Positions 10,176 to 21,182 of a DNA stretch of 64,000 bases are shown piece after piece (the stretch's first letter is position 1; the number at the start of each line of letters is the position of its first letter). Both the position numbers and the translations under genes were made by a program. Source of the DNA: Lotus japonicus (Eukaryota > Streptophyta > Magnoliopsida > Fabales > Fabaceae); NCBI RefSeq assembly GCF_012489685.1, contig NC_080044.1, positions 47,802,964 through 47,866,963 on the forward strand, written 5' to 3'. A model generated the notes under the pieces. That model saw only the letters and a program-made list of their open reading frames with translations, did no database searches and was not told the DNA's origin.

Positions 10176-11770
10176 TGTTGGTAAATCTGCAAGTGCACAG
10201 AATCTACCCGGTTTTAATTTATCGAACCACAGGGAATTGGAATGTGAATTCAGTTTAAGCCTCGAGTTCACGATAAGAAAGCGAGTAAAATTCAGTTTTA
10301 AGGTTGACTTTTGTTGAGGTACTTAATTAACAAGAGAATGAAATGTAAGTGTGCGAAAAACAGAGGTGAGGATGCCTTGGGTTCTTGCTTGACTAATTCA
10401 GTTATAATCAACCTATTCTATCCACCAAACTCTGATTCTCTCCTTGATGTTCTAGCCTCATCAATTATCTAACGATGCCTCGCATAGACAATCCTCTGAA
10501 GCCAAAGGATAGACACAATTCCTTGACAACCTAAACATTTTCTAAAGGCACTAAGCATGCAATTCAGGCCAACAAACCCTAACCCTTCCTCTATTCCTAG
10601 TAGCAAGGATAAAAGGCAAAAGCATGCATGCTTGAGCGCTCAAGCACTGCAAAAGCATGCATGCTTGAGCGCCCTCAAAATAGAAGCTTTCTGTCATGGG
10701 CGCTCAAGTGCTCCCCTAGGGCACTCAAGCGCCAGCTCCAAAAATCGCATCCCAACCTTCTGTTGAATTGGCGCTTAGGCGCCAATCTGGGGCGCCTGGG
10801 TGCCCCAGCACGCTCAAAAACCCTTTGAACTTGATTTTAACTCCACTTTAATGCCTCATTCAAGTCTCTAAGCAACCTAGACCTTCCATCTTCAGCTGAT
10901 TCAACCTGAAAAACTTAATGCACAAGCTAGGAAATATCTAGAAACTTGAAGGTTAGTTTTGCACAAAGGCCCTCAAAACAAGTGGAACTTTCAATAAACC
11001 CTTAAACTAACCTAAAATGCAAATAAATCCGTTATAAAACTAGGAAATTACCAAAACCAAGCAAAGACACTAATAAAGAAAAAAAAGCATGAGAATGCAT
11101 GAAACACTACATGAGACAAAAGAAAAAGATTCAAAACCTACAATGAAATGACCCTAAAAACAAGACTAAAACGAGGGTCATCACCTTTGAAGAAACGAAC
11201 ACCACCACGATGATCCCCACCACGAGGAGAAGTGGTTCCATTCCTCGGCGACTTCTTTGGCGCGGTGGCAAAGGAGGGGACGATGGTTGTGGTTGACGCC
11301 GCCACCACCCTGAACCAGTTCATCAGCTTCATCACCAGCGAGTTTGAAGGTTTGTTTCGATCATGTTCATGTTTCACAGGGCGACTTAGGATATCGTTCA
11401 GCAACATGGGTCAGATCTAGACATTGGGGGTAATCAAAGGTAACACCTTTTCACCTGAGTTGGGGTTGTTGGTGCTGGATCTGAGGAAGAAGAAGGTCTG
11501 ACGATGATATTCTGGTGGTAGTTGTGAGAGAGGGCTGCCATGGCTGATGGGTTCGGGCTGCCATTAAGGTTTTCAGGCAGAGGATGAGTTGGGGTTAGGT
11601 TGTAGATGATGATGTTGGAAGATTGATTTTCTGAAGATATGGGTTGGGTTTGTTGTTTTTAGGGTGAAAGGTTTAATTTAGGGTTGGAATTAGATAATTA
11701 ATTAAAAATTAAGAAAATATATTTTTTTGATTTTTTTTAAAAAACCTGCTATTGCAGGTAAAAAGGGGGT
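10176..11770 (-). repeat. LTR of the Athila-like element, outer end uncertain
   Basis: The inner end is set by the primer site. The sequence has the usual features of such LTRs, including repeated GCGCTCAAGCGC-like words between 10625 and 10820. The outer end could not be fixed because no second LTR is in the window; 11770 is an estimate where the sequence turns AT-rich. ORFs here look like chance frames. Confidence 0.5.
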
Positions 11771-13120
11771 GGTGCAACTTTGCACCACTTTTTAATGGTG
11801 TATAAATTTTTTTTCCATTGTTTATTTAACTTGTTTAAAAGTTTTGGTAGATGAGCTTATTTTAATAGCTTAAAGGTCTTTCAATAAGCTACTTGAGTTA
11901 GTTTATAATTTATGTTTTTCCCTTATCATTTTCATAAAATACTATAATCACCCTTTTAATATTTATAAAAGAAACATACCTTAAAAAAAATCAAAATACT
12001 CACAATTCAAAATCAGAAAACTCTTATGGTAAGAGAAAACAGCGAAAATTAGAGGGGAGAAGACACACACATTGGAATCTAAGCAAACAGGAAAACCTAG
12101 ATACAGAGATGACTGGGAAAGAGAACCATATACATTAGCGACAAACCAAAACAGATCTGGAAATCATTTCTGACACATGAACACTTCAAGACATCAAATT
12201 TTTTTGAATTCAACAAACGAACCGTTCAATTGCAAATCTACAACGAATTCAATAAACGAACCTACAATACAATTGCAAAATGTTCAGATTCAAACTTATT
12301 GTGGCATCTTCGTTCTGATTTGCGTATGAGATTTCAGATTCTGGTGATAAATCGGCGGAATCTTCAGAAACAGAAGTGAATGCTGCATTCAAGCTCTTGC
12401 TTGGGATTTGGAGGGAGAGGAGAAAAGGAATAAGAAACATTGAATCTGAAAAATGAAAAGGAGTGAGAAATCAGGGTTTAGAGAACGTGACATGCCTTGT
12501 TAGGTGTTCCTGAAGCTCAATCATGCGGTGAAGACGACCGATGAAAGGCGGTGATGCGCGACGCAAAGTTTCCGATGCAATGCGTGGCCGTGATTGTGAG
12601 AGGTCACGTTTGTTCTGTGTGAGTGAGAGATGAATGCGTGTTTTTCCGTGTGTGTTGGCAAATTTTTCTTAGTTAATATATCTAATTGATTTATAGATTT
12701 TTTTTGTACATCGGAAAGATAAATTGCACCTGCTAGGAATCTTCCCTAGACCTCTCCCTACCCAATCTAGATAAATGCCATAGAGTAACTTGCTGCCAAA
12801 TAGCTCCTAAATAGCTAGCTAGTGTTGCGTTCCCAAAATAGTGACATTCTAATTAAATGCGAGATTAATGGTAGTTTAATTTGTGGCATTTTTTTTTGTA
12901 AATGTCACAAATGTAGTACCACTAAAAACAATTTTTTTTAGTGAATTTGATTCAATTTTTAATTAAAATCTTATAATTAGTTTCAAAAAAATTAAAATCT
13001 TATAATTGAAAACGTTTTAATTAAAACCCTTTAGTGTTAAATATTTGTAATTAAATACTTGAATTCTAAATACTAACGTTGTTAAACTTTTAGTTAAGCA
13101 TTGCTAACATAATACAATTT
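11771..13120. other. AT-rich intergenic DNA, no gene recognised
   Basis: Mostly AT-rich sequence with poly-A and poly-T runs. A more GC-balanced patch at about 12280-12650 has a short minus-strand ORF (12249-12440) with no family resemblance. It may be the remnant of a first exon or a transposon; I cannot tell. Confidence 0.4.
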
Positions 13121-13526
13121 ATGTGGCCATTTATCAAGAGTTGCTTGCAATCTATTATGGTTTGAATCTAGCTTGGGACTATGGCGCTCGCAAGGTGGAA
13201 TGTCAATCGGATTCCCTTGATGCTGTGAATCTTGTGTTGTCAAACCCTTCGCAGAGACACATGTATGCTTCCCTCATATGGGATATTAAGGACCTCTTAG
13301 CTCGTGCGTGGGATGTGCAGCTTTACCATACTCTCCGGGAGGGGAACGCTTGTGCTGATTTCCTAGCAAACATGGGGCGCAACAGAATAACAAGCTCGTG
13401 ATTATTCAACAACCGCCAGAAGGGATGAGCTTTCTCTTGCTAGCTGATGTTATGGGTGTCTCCTATGTGAGACCTTAGTTTTCTTTTTATTTAACGACAA
13501 GTACCAAAAAAAATGTGGCCATTTAT
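13121..13526 (+). mobile_element. 5'-truncated LINE insertion with 14-bp TSD and RNase H remnant
   Basis: ATGTGGCCATTTAT occurs at 13121-13134 and again at 13513-13526, directly after an A-run, as for target-primed insertion. The inserted part (13135-13512) encodes the end of a plant LINE RNase H-like domain: QELLAIYYGLNLAWDYGARKV, CQSDSLDAVNLVL, then the terminal EGNACADFLANMG with its conserved Asp. It stops at 13401 and is followed by a short 3' UTR. The ATG at 13123 lies in the target duplication and is not a real start. Confidence 0.88.
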
Positions 13527-14494
13527 AGTTTTTACATATATTTTTCAATTTTTTTTTTTACATATATAACATTCAAATGGGAGATGCTATTTGAGAGAAA
13601 TAAGATAATCTTGTACCACTTGAATCAACTCTTGTGATAAACCAAGCAATTAGTAGTTGATAAAATGTTCATCTATTCCATAAGTGATTTTACAAAAAAA
13701 TTGCATATATATTTTATTTTAAAAAAAATTAAACACCACATATAGCTAGCTAGTAAGCACAAAATACGAAGAGGAGAAAATAAAATATCGTATAATAAAG
13801 CCATATATATCCGGGGTCTACTTATACAACTGAATTTGTCCATACATGTCGACCTCTTTGAATTATGTGTCTGTGTTTGCTAGTGTCGTGTAATTTCCTC
13901 TGTAGAGATTTGGATGAAAATTAAATGATGTTACTCTATTCATCAGATTACAAATTAATTAGTCTTTTGACATTTAATCCACAAATGTTCAATCTTGAGC
14001 AGTCTGTATGAAAAAAATATATAGTTGGGCGATACTTACAACTTCATGTGATTTTTGAACATTAAAGAAATTAATCTCTTAACTAGCAATGTCAAGATAT
14101 ATTGAGGAAAATAAAATAACAAAACTGGATGATATATATATCTAAACTTATGGGTTTGTCGACAAGATCATAATCCATTGGCAATTTGGCATTGCACATG
14201 CGCAGAATGCAGATTGATATATCTCAGTCTCTTTCAATAGTTATTAATCATGGCTTACTATAGTCCATGCCTCATGGCCAAAGCTTCATGCAAATTGCTG
14301 ATAATCAACAAGTGCGTCTTTGCCAGTACGTACACTTCGTCTTTTGTGATTACGACGTGTGTGTAGGAAGATATTTGTACGCTGTGTTTATGGAAATTAA
14401 GAGTAAACTCAGAAGTCAAAACTACGGATTGCATGTCTACCAAGTATTTTCTTATTTAAACCTTGACAAAAATAGTAACTCACCGAACCCTCCC
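13527..14494 (+). other. AT-rich upstream region of the proline-rich gene
   Basis: No gene is seen. It presumably holds the promoter of the gene at 14603. Short plus-strand frames near 14267-14500 lack any family signature. Confidence 0.4.
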
Positions 14495-14503
14495 CTATAA
14501 ATA
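14495..14503 (+). promoter_or_regulatory. TATA box of the proline-rich protein gene
   Basis: CTATAAATA in the context TCCCCTATAAATACAACTCC, 100 bp upstream of the start codon at 14603. This implies a leader of about 70 nt. Confidence 0.8.
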
Positions 14504-14602
14504 CAACTCCAACTCCCTCCCTACCTCACACACCAAACTGAAGCAACTAAGAGTAGCATTCCAAGAGTCTCTTAGTAGAGCTTCCAACAGCTTAATTTCT
14601 CA

Positions 14603-15796
14603 ATGGCTTCCAAGGCTGCTATTCTCCTCACTCTCAACATTCTCTTCTTCACAGTTGTAAGCTCCACCTATGTCCCATGCCCTCCACCCCCCACCAAGGG
14701 TCACAAAACCCCACCCTCCCCAACAACACCCTCCAAAACACCACCCTCCCCAACACCACCCCCCACTGAGCAACCTAGTTGCCCTAGGGACACCCTCAAG
14801 TTTGGTGTGTGTGCTGACGTGTTGAGTTTGATCAATGTGCAGCTTGGAACGCCATCAAAGACCCCATGCTGCTCCCTCCTTAAGGGTCTAGCTGATATAG
14901 ATGCTGCTGTGTGCCTTTGCACTGCTCTTAGAGCTAATGTCCTTGGCATCAACCTCAACATCCCCATCGACTTGAGCTTGATCCTCAACTACTGTGGAAA
15001 GGATGTCCCTAAGGGGTTTGTGTGCTCACCACCCTCCCCAACACCACCATCCCCAACACCACCCTCCAAATCACCACCCTCCCCAACACCACCCTCTCCA
15101 ACACCACCCTCCAAATCACCACCCTCCCCAACTCCACCCTCCCCAACTCCACCATCCAAATCACCACCCTCCCCAACACCACCCTCTCCAACACCACCAT
15201 CCCTAACTCCACCCTCCCCAACACCACCCTCCAAATCACCACCCTCCCCAACTCCACCCTCCAAATCACCACCCTCTCCATCACCACCCTCCCCAACACC
15301 ACCCTGCCCACCACCATCCCCAACTCCACCCTCTCAAACACCACCCTCCAAATCACCACCCTCCCCAACACCACCCTCCCCAACACCACCCTCCAAATCA
15401 CCACCCTCCCCAACACCCCCCTCCCCAACACCACCCTCCCCAACACCACCCGCCAAATCACCACCCTCCCCAACACCACCCTCCAAATCACCACCCTCCC
15501 CAACACCACCCTCCAAAACACCACCCCCCACTGAGATACCTAGTTGCCCTAGGGACACCCTCAAGTTGGGTGTGTGTGCTGACGTGTTGAGTTTGATCAA
15601 TGTGCAGCTTGGAACGCCATCAAAGACCCCATGCTGCGCCCTCCTTGAGGGTCTTGCTGATCTTGATGCTGCTGTGTGCCTTTGCACTGCTCTTAGAGCT
15701 AATGTCCTTGGCATCAACCTCAACATCCCCATCGACTTGAGTTTGATCCTCAACTACTGTGGAAAAGGTGTCCCTAAGGGGTTCGTGTGCTCTTAA
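14603..15796 (+). CDS. Hybrid proline-rich protein with two eight-cysteine (LTP-like) domains
   Basis: A secreted, probably cell-wall associated protein of 397 residues in one exon. Residues 1-21 ([21 protein letters not shown]) form a signal peptide. A short Pro-rich spacer is followed by a first eight-cysteine domain with C60, C70, C89-C90, C104/C106, C131 and C141 in the C..C..CC..CxC..C..C order of the hydrophobic-seed-protein/LTP-like family. Residues 142-314 are a Ser-Pro-Thr-Pro-Pro and Ser-Lys-Ser-Pro-Pro repeat, a likely target for proline hydroxylation. A second, almost identical eight-cysteine domain has its cysteines exactly 255 residues further on (C315 to C396), and the protein ends one residue later. 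Typical family members have one C-terminal domain, so the duplicated domain is unusual. Family roles (wall structure, seed coat, stress, lipid binding) vary and none can be assigned here. TATA box upstream, AATAAA at 16017. Confidence 0.93.
   Translation: MASKAAILLTLNILFFTVVSSTYVPCPPPPTKGHKTPPSPTTPSKTPPSPTPPPTEQPSCPRDTLKFGVCADVLSLINVQLGTPSKTPCCSLLKGLADIDAAVCLCTALRANVLGINLNIPIDLSLILNYCGKDVPKGFVCSPPSPTPPSPTPPSKSPPSPTPPSPTPPSKSPPSPTPPSPTPPSKSPPSPTPPSPTPPSLTPPSPTPPSKSPPSPTPPSKSPPSPSPPSPTPPCPPPSPTPPSQTPPSKSPPSPTPPSPTPPSKSPPSPTPPSPTPPSPTPPAKSPPSPTPPSKSPPSPTPPSKTPPPTEIPSCPRDTLKLGVCADVLSLINVQLGTPSKTPCCALLEGLADLDAAVCLCTALRANVLGINLNIPIDLSLILNYCGKGVPKGFVCS
14776..15029 (+). repeat. Direct repeat, copy 1: first eight-cysteine domain
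   Basis: This 254-bp block recurs at 15541-15794, offset exactly 765 bp (255 codons), with few base changes. The changes include TTTGGT to TTGGGT, and the codons for [10 protein letters not shown] to [10 protein letters not shown]. This indicates a recent in-frame duplication or gene conversion between the two domains. Confidence 0.9.
15030..15530 (+). repeat. Coding minisatellite for the Pro-rich linker
   Basis: Tandem 15-bp modules such as CCACCCTCCCCAACA and CCACCCTCCAAATCA alternate and encode PPSPT and PPSKS. The regular phase keeps the frame open, and makes long shadow frames on both strands that are not genes. Confidence 0.92.
15541..15794 (+). repeat. Direct repeat, copy 2: second eight-cysteine domain
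   Basis: Second copy of the block at 14776-15029; it ends with the last codons of the protein. Confidence 0.9.
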
Positions 15797-16183
15797 TTAA
15801 ACAAACCCGTCGTAGCTTTCATCATGGTGTCTGCTTTTTTATTAATACTTCGCTTTGATAACATTATCCTCCCAGCCCACGTCTCATATATACCTTGCCA
15901 GTGAAATGAACATGTTGTTCATATTTGATTATTGTCATTATTATTATATTTGTAGTGATGGTTTGAACTTGAAGGCTGCTTGTTTTCCTTCTCAGCCTCA
16001 CTAGTGTTTTGTATTCAATAAAAGTTCTATAAATGAAAGTCTCTGCTTTCATCTTAATTAAACAAACCCGTCCTAGCTTTCATCATGGTGTTTGCTTTAT
16101 ATTAATACTTTGATAATATTATTCCCCCTGCCCTGCAGGTCTCATACATTTTGCCAATGAAATGAACATCCTGTTCATATTTC
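15794..16183 (+). repeat. Duplicated 3' UTR of the proline-rich gene, with poly(A) signal
   Basis: The first ~135 bp after the stop (TTAATTAAACAAACCCGTC..., GCTTTCATCATGGTGT, AATGAACAT.TGTTCATATTT) are repeated at about 16052-16183 with moderate divergence. AATAAA at 16017-16022, between the copies, is the likely poly(A) signal. The second copy could be the relic of a tandem gene copy whose coding part was lost. Confidence 0.75.
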
Positions 16184-16189
16184 AAGACA

Positions 16190-17094
16190 GAGGGAGGGGG
16201 AGACTCTCAGCGGGCATGGTCACCCCCTTCTTCTTCAAATCATTCTTAATAAAAGTGCACTTTCTAAATAAAAGTACACTTTTATGGTCACCGTAAAATT
16301 TGTATAAGTTTATATATCGAATAGTCTAGTGAAAAAGTTGACTGCTACTTGAGGTTTTTTTTTTATCTACTTTCTTTCTTCACCTGTTATGTTATGTGAT
16401 CTTACTCATGTTTTTATAATGTTAAAACACAAAAGTTTGTAAATCAGTTTGTCTTTCTCCCACTTCTGTTGTGCTGTAGAGCGAAATTATTTTGTCTTGT
16501 CGCATTTTTGTGTAGTCGTGGAGCTCTGGTCCTAATTATATATTCAGTAAAGTATGATTCACAATTATAATTTACTTACACTCAACGTTGTCAAACTCTC
16601 GAGTTGACTCTTAGAATCGTATGATTCTACATTTCTAGGTCCTCAAGACGAGTCAAGTCGCAAGGAAACTCTAAAATTTCAAGAATCGCATAGTCTCGGT
16701 AAACTCGCATAGACTCGCGATTCTACACAAAGTCTACTAGTTACGGAGAAAACAAATTTTTCCCTAAATTCCCAAATTAAATGAGGTAATTTTGAGTTTT
16801 CACAAAAAGCTTTCAATTAAGACTGAAAGAAAGATAGGGTTTCTCATTTCAATCCAACATTCTCATTCACCTTCAAACCCAAGGAGAAGAGGAGACATCA
16901 CTGCTGCAAGTCGTCGTCGCCGCTTCAAATTTTGAGCCATCTCCAAGACTTTATTATGAATTATGCATTCTAGGTACTTTTGATTGTTTATGTATTTTAA
17001 TGAACTTAACTTTATTATGAAGTTAGATGTTGAACTTATTTGGTTAATGTCTCCTTATAGTGGCTGTAATATGTATTCTTTATACACCATGACA
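16190..17094. other. Intergenic DNA, no gene recognised
   Basis: AT-rich with no open frame of interest. A patch at 16590-16740 contains repeated GACTCG/CGAGTC words, possibly a degraded DNA transposon, but no ends were found. Confidence 0.4.
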
Positions 17095-17330
17095 TTTTTT
17101 ATGAAAGGGGAAATGATACTATTGATAGAAGCCAAGAGAAAAATCTCAAGACCAAGTACACCCCACCCAGTAGTAGGGGGGTAGGAAAAAGCATCCGAAA
17201 AACTACAGCAAGATACAAAAGCACTAAAACAACATAGATGGAACAAGATAACAACAGGGGAGAACCTAGGGGACTAATAAGTACAGCAGTATAAAACACC
17301 AACTCCATAACAGATCAGCAAAATCACCCC
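17095..17330 (-). mobile_element. 3' end of a minus-strand LINE
   Basis: On the minus strand the sequence runs into CCCCTTTCATAAAAAATG near 17095-17110, a LINE-like 3' UTR end with a short A tail. The other part of the LINE resumes at about 40043. The two are split by the nested stack that begins at 17331, and ACCCC at 17326-17330 is duplicated at 40038-40042. Confidence 0.6.
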
Positions 17331-17380
17331 TGTAAGACCCTAACCTTTACTATGTAATGCTTAAGTGATTTATTTAATAA
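17331..17380 (+). repeat. 5' stub of family-B LTR 'B2'
   Basis: TGTAAGACCCTAACC at 17331 is a family-B LTR start (compare 28968, and 37288 read on the minus strand). It is preceded by the target copy ACCCC. Only about 50 bp remain before the sequence becomes the family-A LTR at an AACCCCCCTTA junction. The rest of B2 is at 38456-40037. Confidence 0.75.
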
Positions 17381-19542
17381 ACCCCCCTTACCTTTAACCT
17401 TTACCAACTAAGGATCTTGTAGGTCTGAGATTGTTCCCTCTGCATCACTGATTATGCTAGGGTTATGATTGGGCTAATCAAATTATCAAATTATTTATTA
17501 CTATTATCATTATCACTATTATTATTATTATTATTACTATAATTATCTAAATCATTAAACTATTAAACTAGTACCATTCTAACTTAACCTTGGTCTCAAC
17601 TAACTAGGGTGTGACCTTATACCTTCATGTCCACTAATCTGACCTAATCATTTTTGAGTCATTAGACCATCTACTTAGCTTAATTACTAATCCAAAATAC
17701 CATAACTTAATTATTTAGTCATATTATGCAAACTAATTTCATTTTTAATAGCTAAATTCCATAACTCTTTCCACATCATTATTTCTGACCTCAGGTCCTA
17801 CACTATCATCAATCTCCTGACCTTGTTATTCCTAAGTCATTAGCTTACTGATCTCACTTAAGTTTAAAATGTTACTATTTAATTATTTCAATTATCTAAG
17901 CCACATTATGCAAATTAAAATAACTAGGCTATAACTTCTAAGTCTTACCTATTTTTCCAATGGTCTCAGGTTCTGTTAGTCACAAGTTTCCAGTCTCAGC
18001 TTATAATCAGATTCAGAATCACTTATTTTAAGCACTTAATTCAAAGTCTACTTGCAAACTATGAAATCTATAAACTGAACCTAAAACTAACATCTAAGAG
18101 TCCATTCCTATAGCTTTCTACCTCCTGAGTTCAATGGAACCATTAATTTCAGCTTCTGAGCACTATAACAGCTCCAATTAGCCATTTCCGAAGCTGGTCG
18201 AGAGGTGAGATTGGGGCTTTTCACCTCCGGGCTCAATCATCAATTCTAACTATCCTAAAAGCTCCTATCATCTTTCTGAAGCATAAACCAAACTTGTTTG
18301 CATGCCAATTCGCCCTCAGAAGCTCAACCCGATAGCTTCTTCGAGCTTCAAAAACCATGTATTGGTTCTCTCGATTCCTAACGATTCATGGCTCTAAACT
18401 AGTCTAAAGCTTCCTAACTATGTCCTAACATGCTTAAGGGTACAATTTGGATGGAAATCGAGCTAAAACGAGCAAGTTGCAGAACTTACTCATCGGAGAA
18501 GACGATTCTCGCCGGAGAAGACGATCGGAGATTCCTAGATTGTCACCGTCGTGCTATTCCGGGTACTGGAACTTGATCTACAGGCTTTGGGGAGTTGAAT
18601 GGTGATCGTGGGTGTCGCTGAAGTGCTCGGAGATGGGAGAAAGGGTGAGTTACAGGTCGGGGACTCGCCGGAGCTTCGCCGAAGATGGTGAATCCCTTGA
18701 TTCTCGACCAAAGCTTGACCAAAATGACTCGATTCTCTTGCTCTCCTCTCCAGAAACTCAATGGGACAAGAATTAGGTCCTAACTCTCTTTGGTTTGAGA
18801 GATTCGAAGGGGTGAAGTTCAAGAACTTCCTCTCGGTCTCTCCCTCTTTCTGGCCTCTCTAGGTACTCTCTGAACGTTCTAGGGCACTCTGTGGGTAGCT
18901 AGGGTCGCGTGGAGTCGAGTGGTAAGCTTTAAATAGGCTGTAGGCTGATTAATTTGCTAAATCAAGCTGAAGCCTAATCAAAGTTGCACCACCAATGGTT
19001 TTTCATGCATGAGGCTTATCCTAGGGCTTGATGTTGCGTGGCTACAGCTTGGGGACGTCCAGAAGCAATCAGAAGTGAGGTTTGCATGGTGTAATGGCTG
19101 ATTGCATGCCTAGGTCATTTGCACACAAATCCTAGGGCTCCGATTGGTCGATTTCTTTATCATTTCCCATGTCGGGACAAAACTGATGCAATATTATACT
19201 GGTTCAGGTCTGTTAGTGCTAAATTAGAGTGTATTTCCCCTCTCAAGGTTCAATATCATCTCTTTTGAGTGATTAGGGTATCACTTTTTTAGCTTGATTC
19301 GGGTTTCGATCACTCTGAGACAATGCATCTATCATTGCCAAGAGATGTGACCAGATCATCTATTTAGCCCTATCCTACCTCTATCTCGAGTTCATCTTTT
19401 TATTGGGGTTATTACGACCATGTCTTTGGTACTTCTAATGCCGGGTCGATTTCAAGTCGATTGACCGACGTCTCGATTTACGTGCAAACAAGTACTATAA
19501 TAAAATATCACACATACACGCATACACACACACACACACACT

Positions 19543-19576
<34 letters not shown>

Positions 19577-19771
19577 CTATAATAAAATATCACACATACA
19601 CGCATACACACACACACACATTCACACACACACACACACAGATATATATATATATATATATATATCATATGTATATAGTATAGTTATACTATTAGCTCAT
19701 ATTCACCTATTCCGACTTTCTATGGTTTCGCGTCGCCTATAAGGTCTTTACTTGGTTGGTGGGATGTTACA
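17381..19771 (-). repeat. 3' LTR of family-A Tekay-like element, truncated
   Basis: Read on the minus strand it starts TGTAACATCCCACC next to the purine tract and runs to 17381. It matches 33153-34260 plus 37294-38455 closely. About 2.1 kb that the 5' LTR has at its primer-site end, including an ORF, is missing here. The loss coincides with the missing part of B2, so one deletion probably removed both. Confidence 0.8.
19500..19665. repeat. (CA)n(TA)n microsatellite, duplicated unit
   Basis: Two CA-rich then TA-rich blocks, each preceded by CTATAATAAAATATCACAC, where the sister LTR (38280-38351) has one. This is a local duplication of about 78 bp since the two LTRs were made. Confidence 0.85.
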
Positions 19772-19787
19772 CTCTCCCCTCCTTTTT
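19772..19787 (-). promoter_or_regulatory. Polypurine tract of the family-A element
   Basis: The minus strand reads AAAAAGGAGGGGAGAG directly before the LTR start TGTAACATCCC, fixing the orientation and the 3' LTR. Confidence 0.85.
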
Positions 19788-20279
19788 GAGAATTTCGTCC
19801 CTGAAATTCACATCCTAAAATACTAAACAGTTGAGGGTATGTCCTTCTCATATCCTCTTCTAATTCCCAAGTAGCTTCTTCATCCTCTCCCTCGCTCCAC
19901 GCTACTTTTACTAACGAGATTTCCTTTTTCCTAAGTTGTTTCATCCTTCTATCCAATATCTTTTTAGGTTCGGTCGTGTATGTTAAGTTCTCCTTGAGTT
20001 GTATATGTTCAGGTTTTATCACATGAGAAAGGTCGGGGATGTATTTCTTCATTTGGGACACATGAAATACATCGTGCAAGTTTGACAAAGATGCGGTAGT
20101 GCCACTTGGTAGCCTGATGTTCCTACCTTCCTAAGGATCTGGTAAGGTCCTAAGTATTTTGGTGTAAGCTTTTTCGACTTAATTGACCTTCCTATCCTTG
20201 TAATTGGGTTAACTCTGAGGAAAACATGGTCTCCCTCTTCAAACTCTAAAGGCTTTCTCCTACGATCATAGTAAGCCTT
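19788..20279 (-). pseudogene. Family-A integrase C-terminus with chromodomain-like tail, broken
   Basis: From 20279 the frame is broken; from 20088 it reads LHDVFHVSQMKKYIPD, then LDRRMKQLRKKEISLVKVAW followed by EEATWELEEDM. The latter pattern is the chromodomain-like end that marks chromoviruses of the Tekay/Del type and may steer integration to heterochromatin. A TAG at 20277 replaces a Gln codon at the join with the main integrase frame. Confidence 0.85.
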
Positions 20280-21182
20280 CTACCTATCCTGTGCTATTCT
20301 AAGCTTTTCTCTGATCCTTTTCACTTTTTCCGACATATCTTGGACTAATTCAGGCCCTAACACTAACTTGTCTCCTTCATCAAACCAACTCAACGGGGTT
20401 CTACACTTCCTCCCGTACAATGCTTCGAATGGTGCCATTCCTATGCTTGAGTGGAAACTATTGTTATATGAAAACTCTACCAATGGCAAACAGTCCTCCC
20501 AACTGCCTTGCTCCTCTAAAGCGCATGCTCGCAGCATATCCTCCAGCGTTTGAATAGTTCTTTCCGTCTGTCCGTCTGTCTGGGGGTGATATGCTGAACT
20601 AAACTTCAAATTCGTTCCTAAGGCCTTGTGCAAGCTCTTCCAAAATTGTGACATAAACCGTGGATCTCTATCCGAAACTATACTTGCCGGTATTCCATGA
20701 TGCCTCACTACTTCCTTCACATATATTCTTGCTAACTTTTCTAGTGAGTATGTCATGTTTACCGCTATGAAATGCGCGCACTTGGTAAGTCGGTCAGCAA
20801 TTACCCAAATAGCATCATTCTTGCTTTGAGTTCGCGGTAATCCTGTGACAAAGTCCATGGAAATGCTCTCCCACTTCCATTCTGGTATCTCTAGAGGTCT
20901 CAATTTTCCAGAGTGTTTTTGATGCTCTACTTTCGCCTTTTGACATGTCAGACAGGTCATTACCTTCTTCATGATGTCTTTCTTCATTCCAGGCCACCAA
21001 AATCTTTCCTTCATGTCCCGATACATCTTGGTGAATCCAGGGTGTATGCTCAAAGCGCTTCGGTGTGCCTCTTCCAAGATTCTTTCTCTTAACTCTCTAT
21101 CTTCCGGGACGTATATCCGCTCGCGAAATCTCCATAATCCATCCCTTCCTTTGGTTAGCTTTTCGCCTTCATTCTTCCTCAT
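20280..21182 (-). pseudogene. Family-A Ty3/gypsy integrase
   Basis: A 300-codon open stretch. It holds the zinc region HRSALSIHPGFTKMYRDMKE...CLTCQKAKVEHQ, the core Asp in SMDFVTGLPR, the second Asp in IVSDRDPRFMSQFW and the catalytic Glu in DGQTERTIQTLEDML. The three catalytic positions are intact. It begins where the RNase H part ends in an overlapping frame, so a frameshift separates it from RT. It is the best-preserved enzyme domain in the window but lies in a dead element. Confidence 0.92.

Noticed and set aside
14989..15524. Long frames in other phases and on the minus strand across the Pro-rich linker (for example the 171-codon frame 15009-15524)
   Set aside because: They are by-products of the 15-bp coding minisatellite, with simple repeated residues. 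The real frame has signal peptide, cysteines and TATA box.
17331..19771. Reading the block 17331-19771 as one intact LTR
   Set aside because: The ACCCC duplication at 17326 and 40038 shows the first 50 bp belong to family-B LTR B2; the remainder is a truncated family-A LTR.
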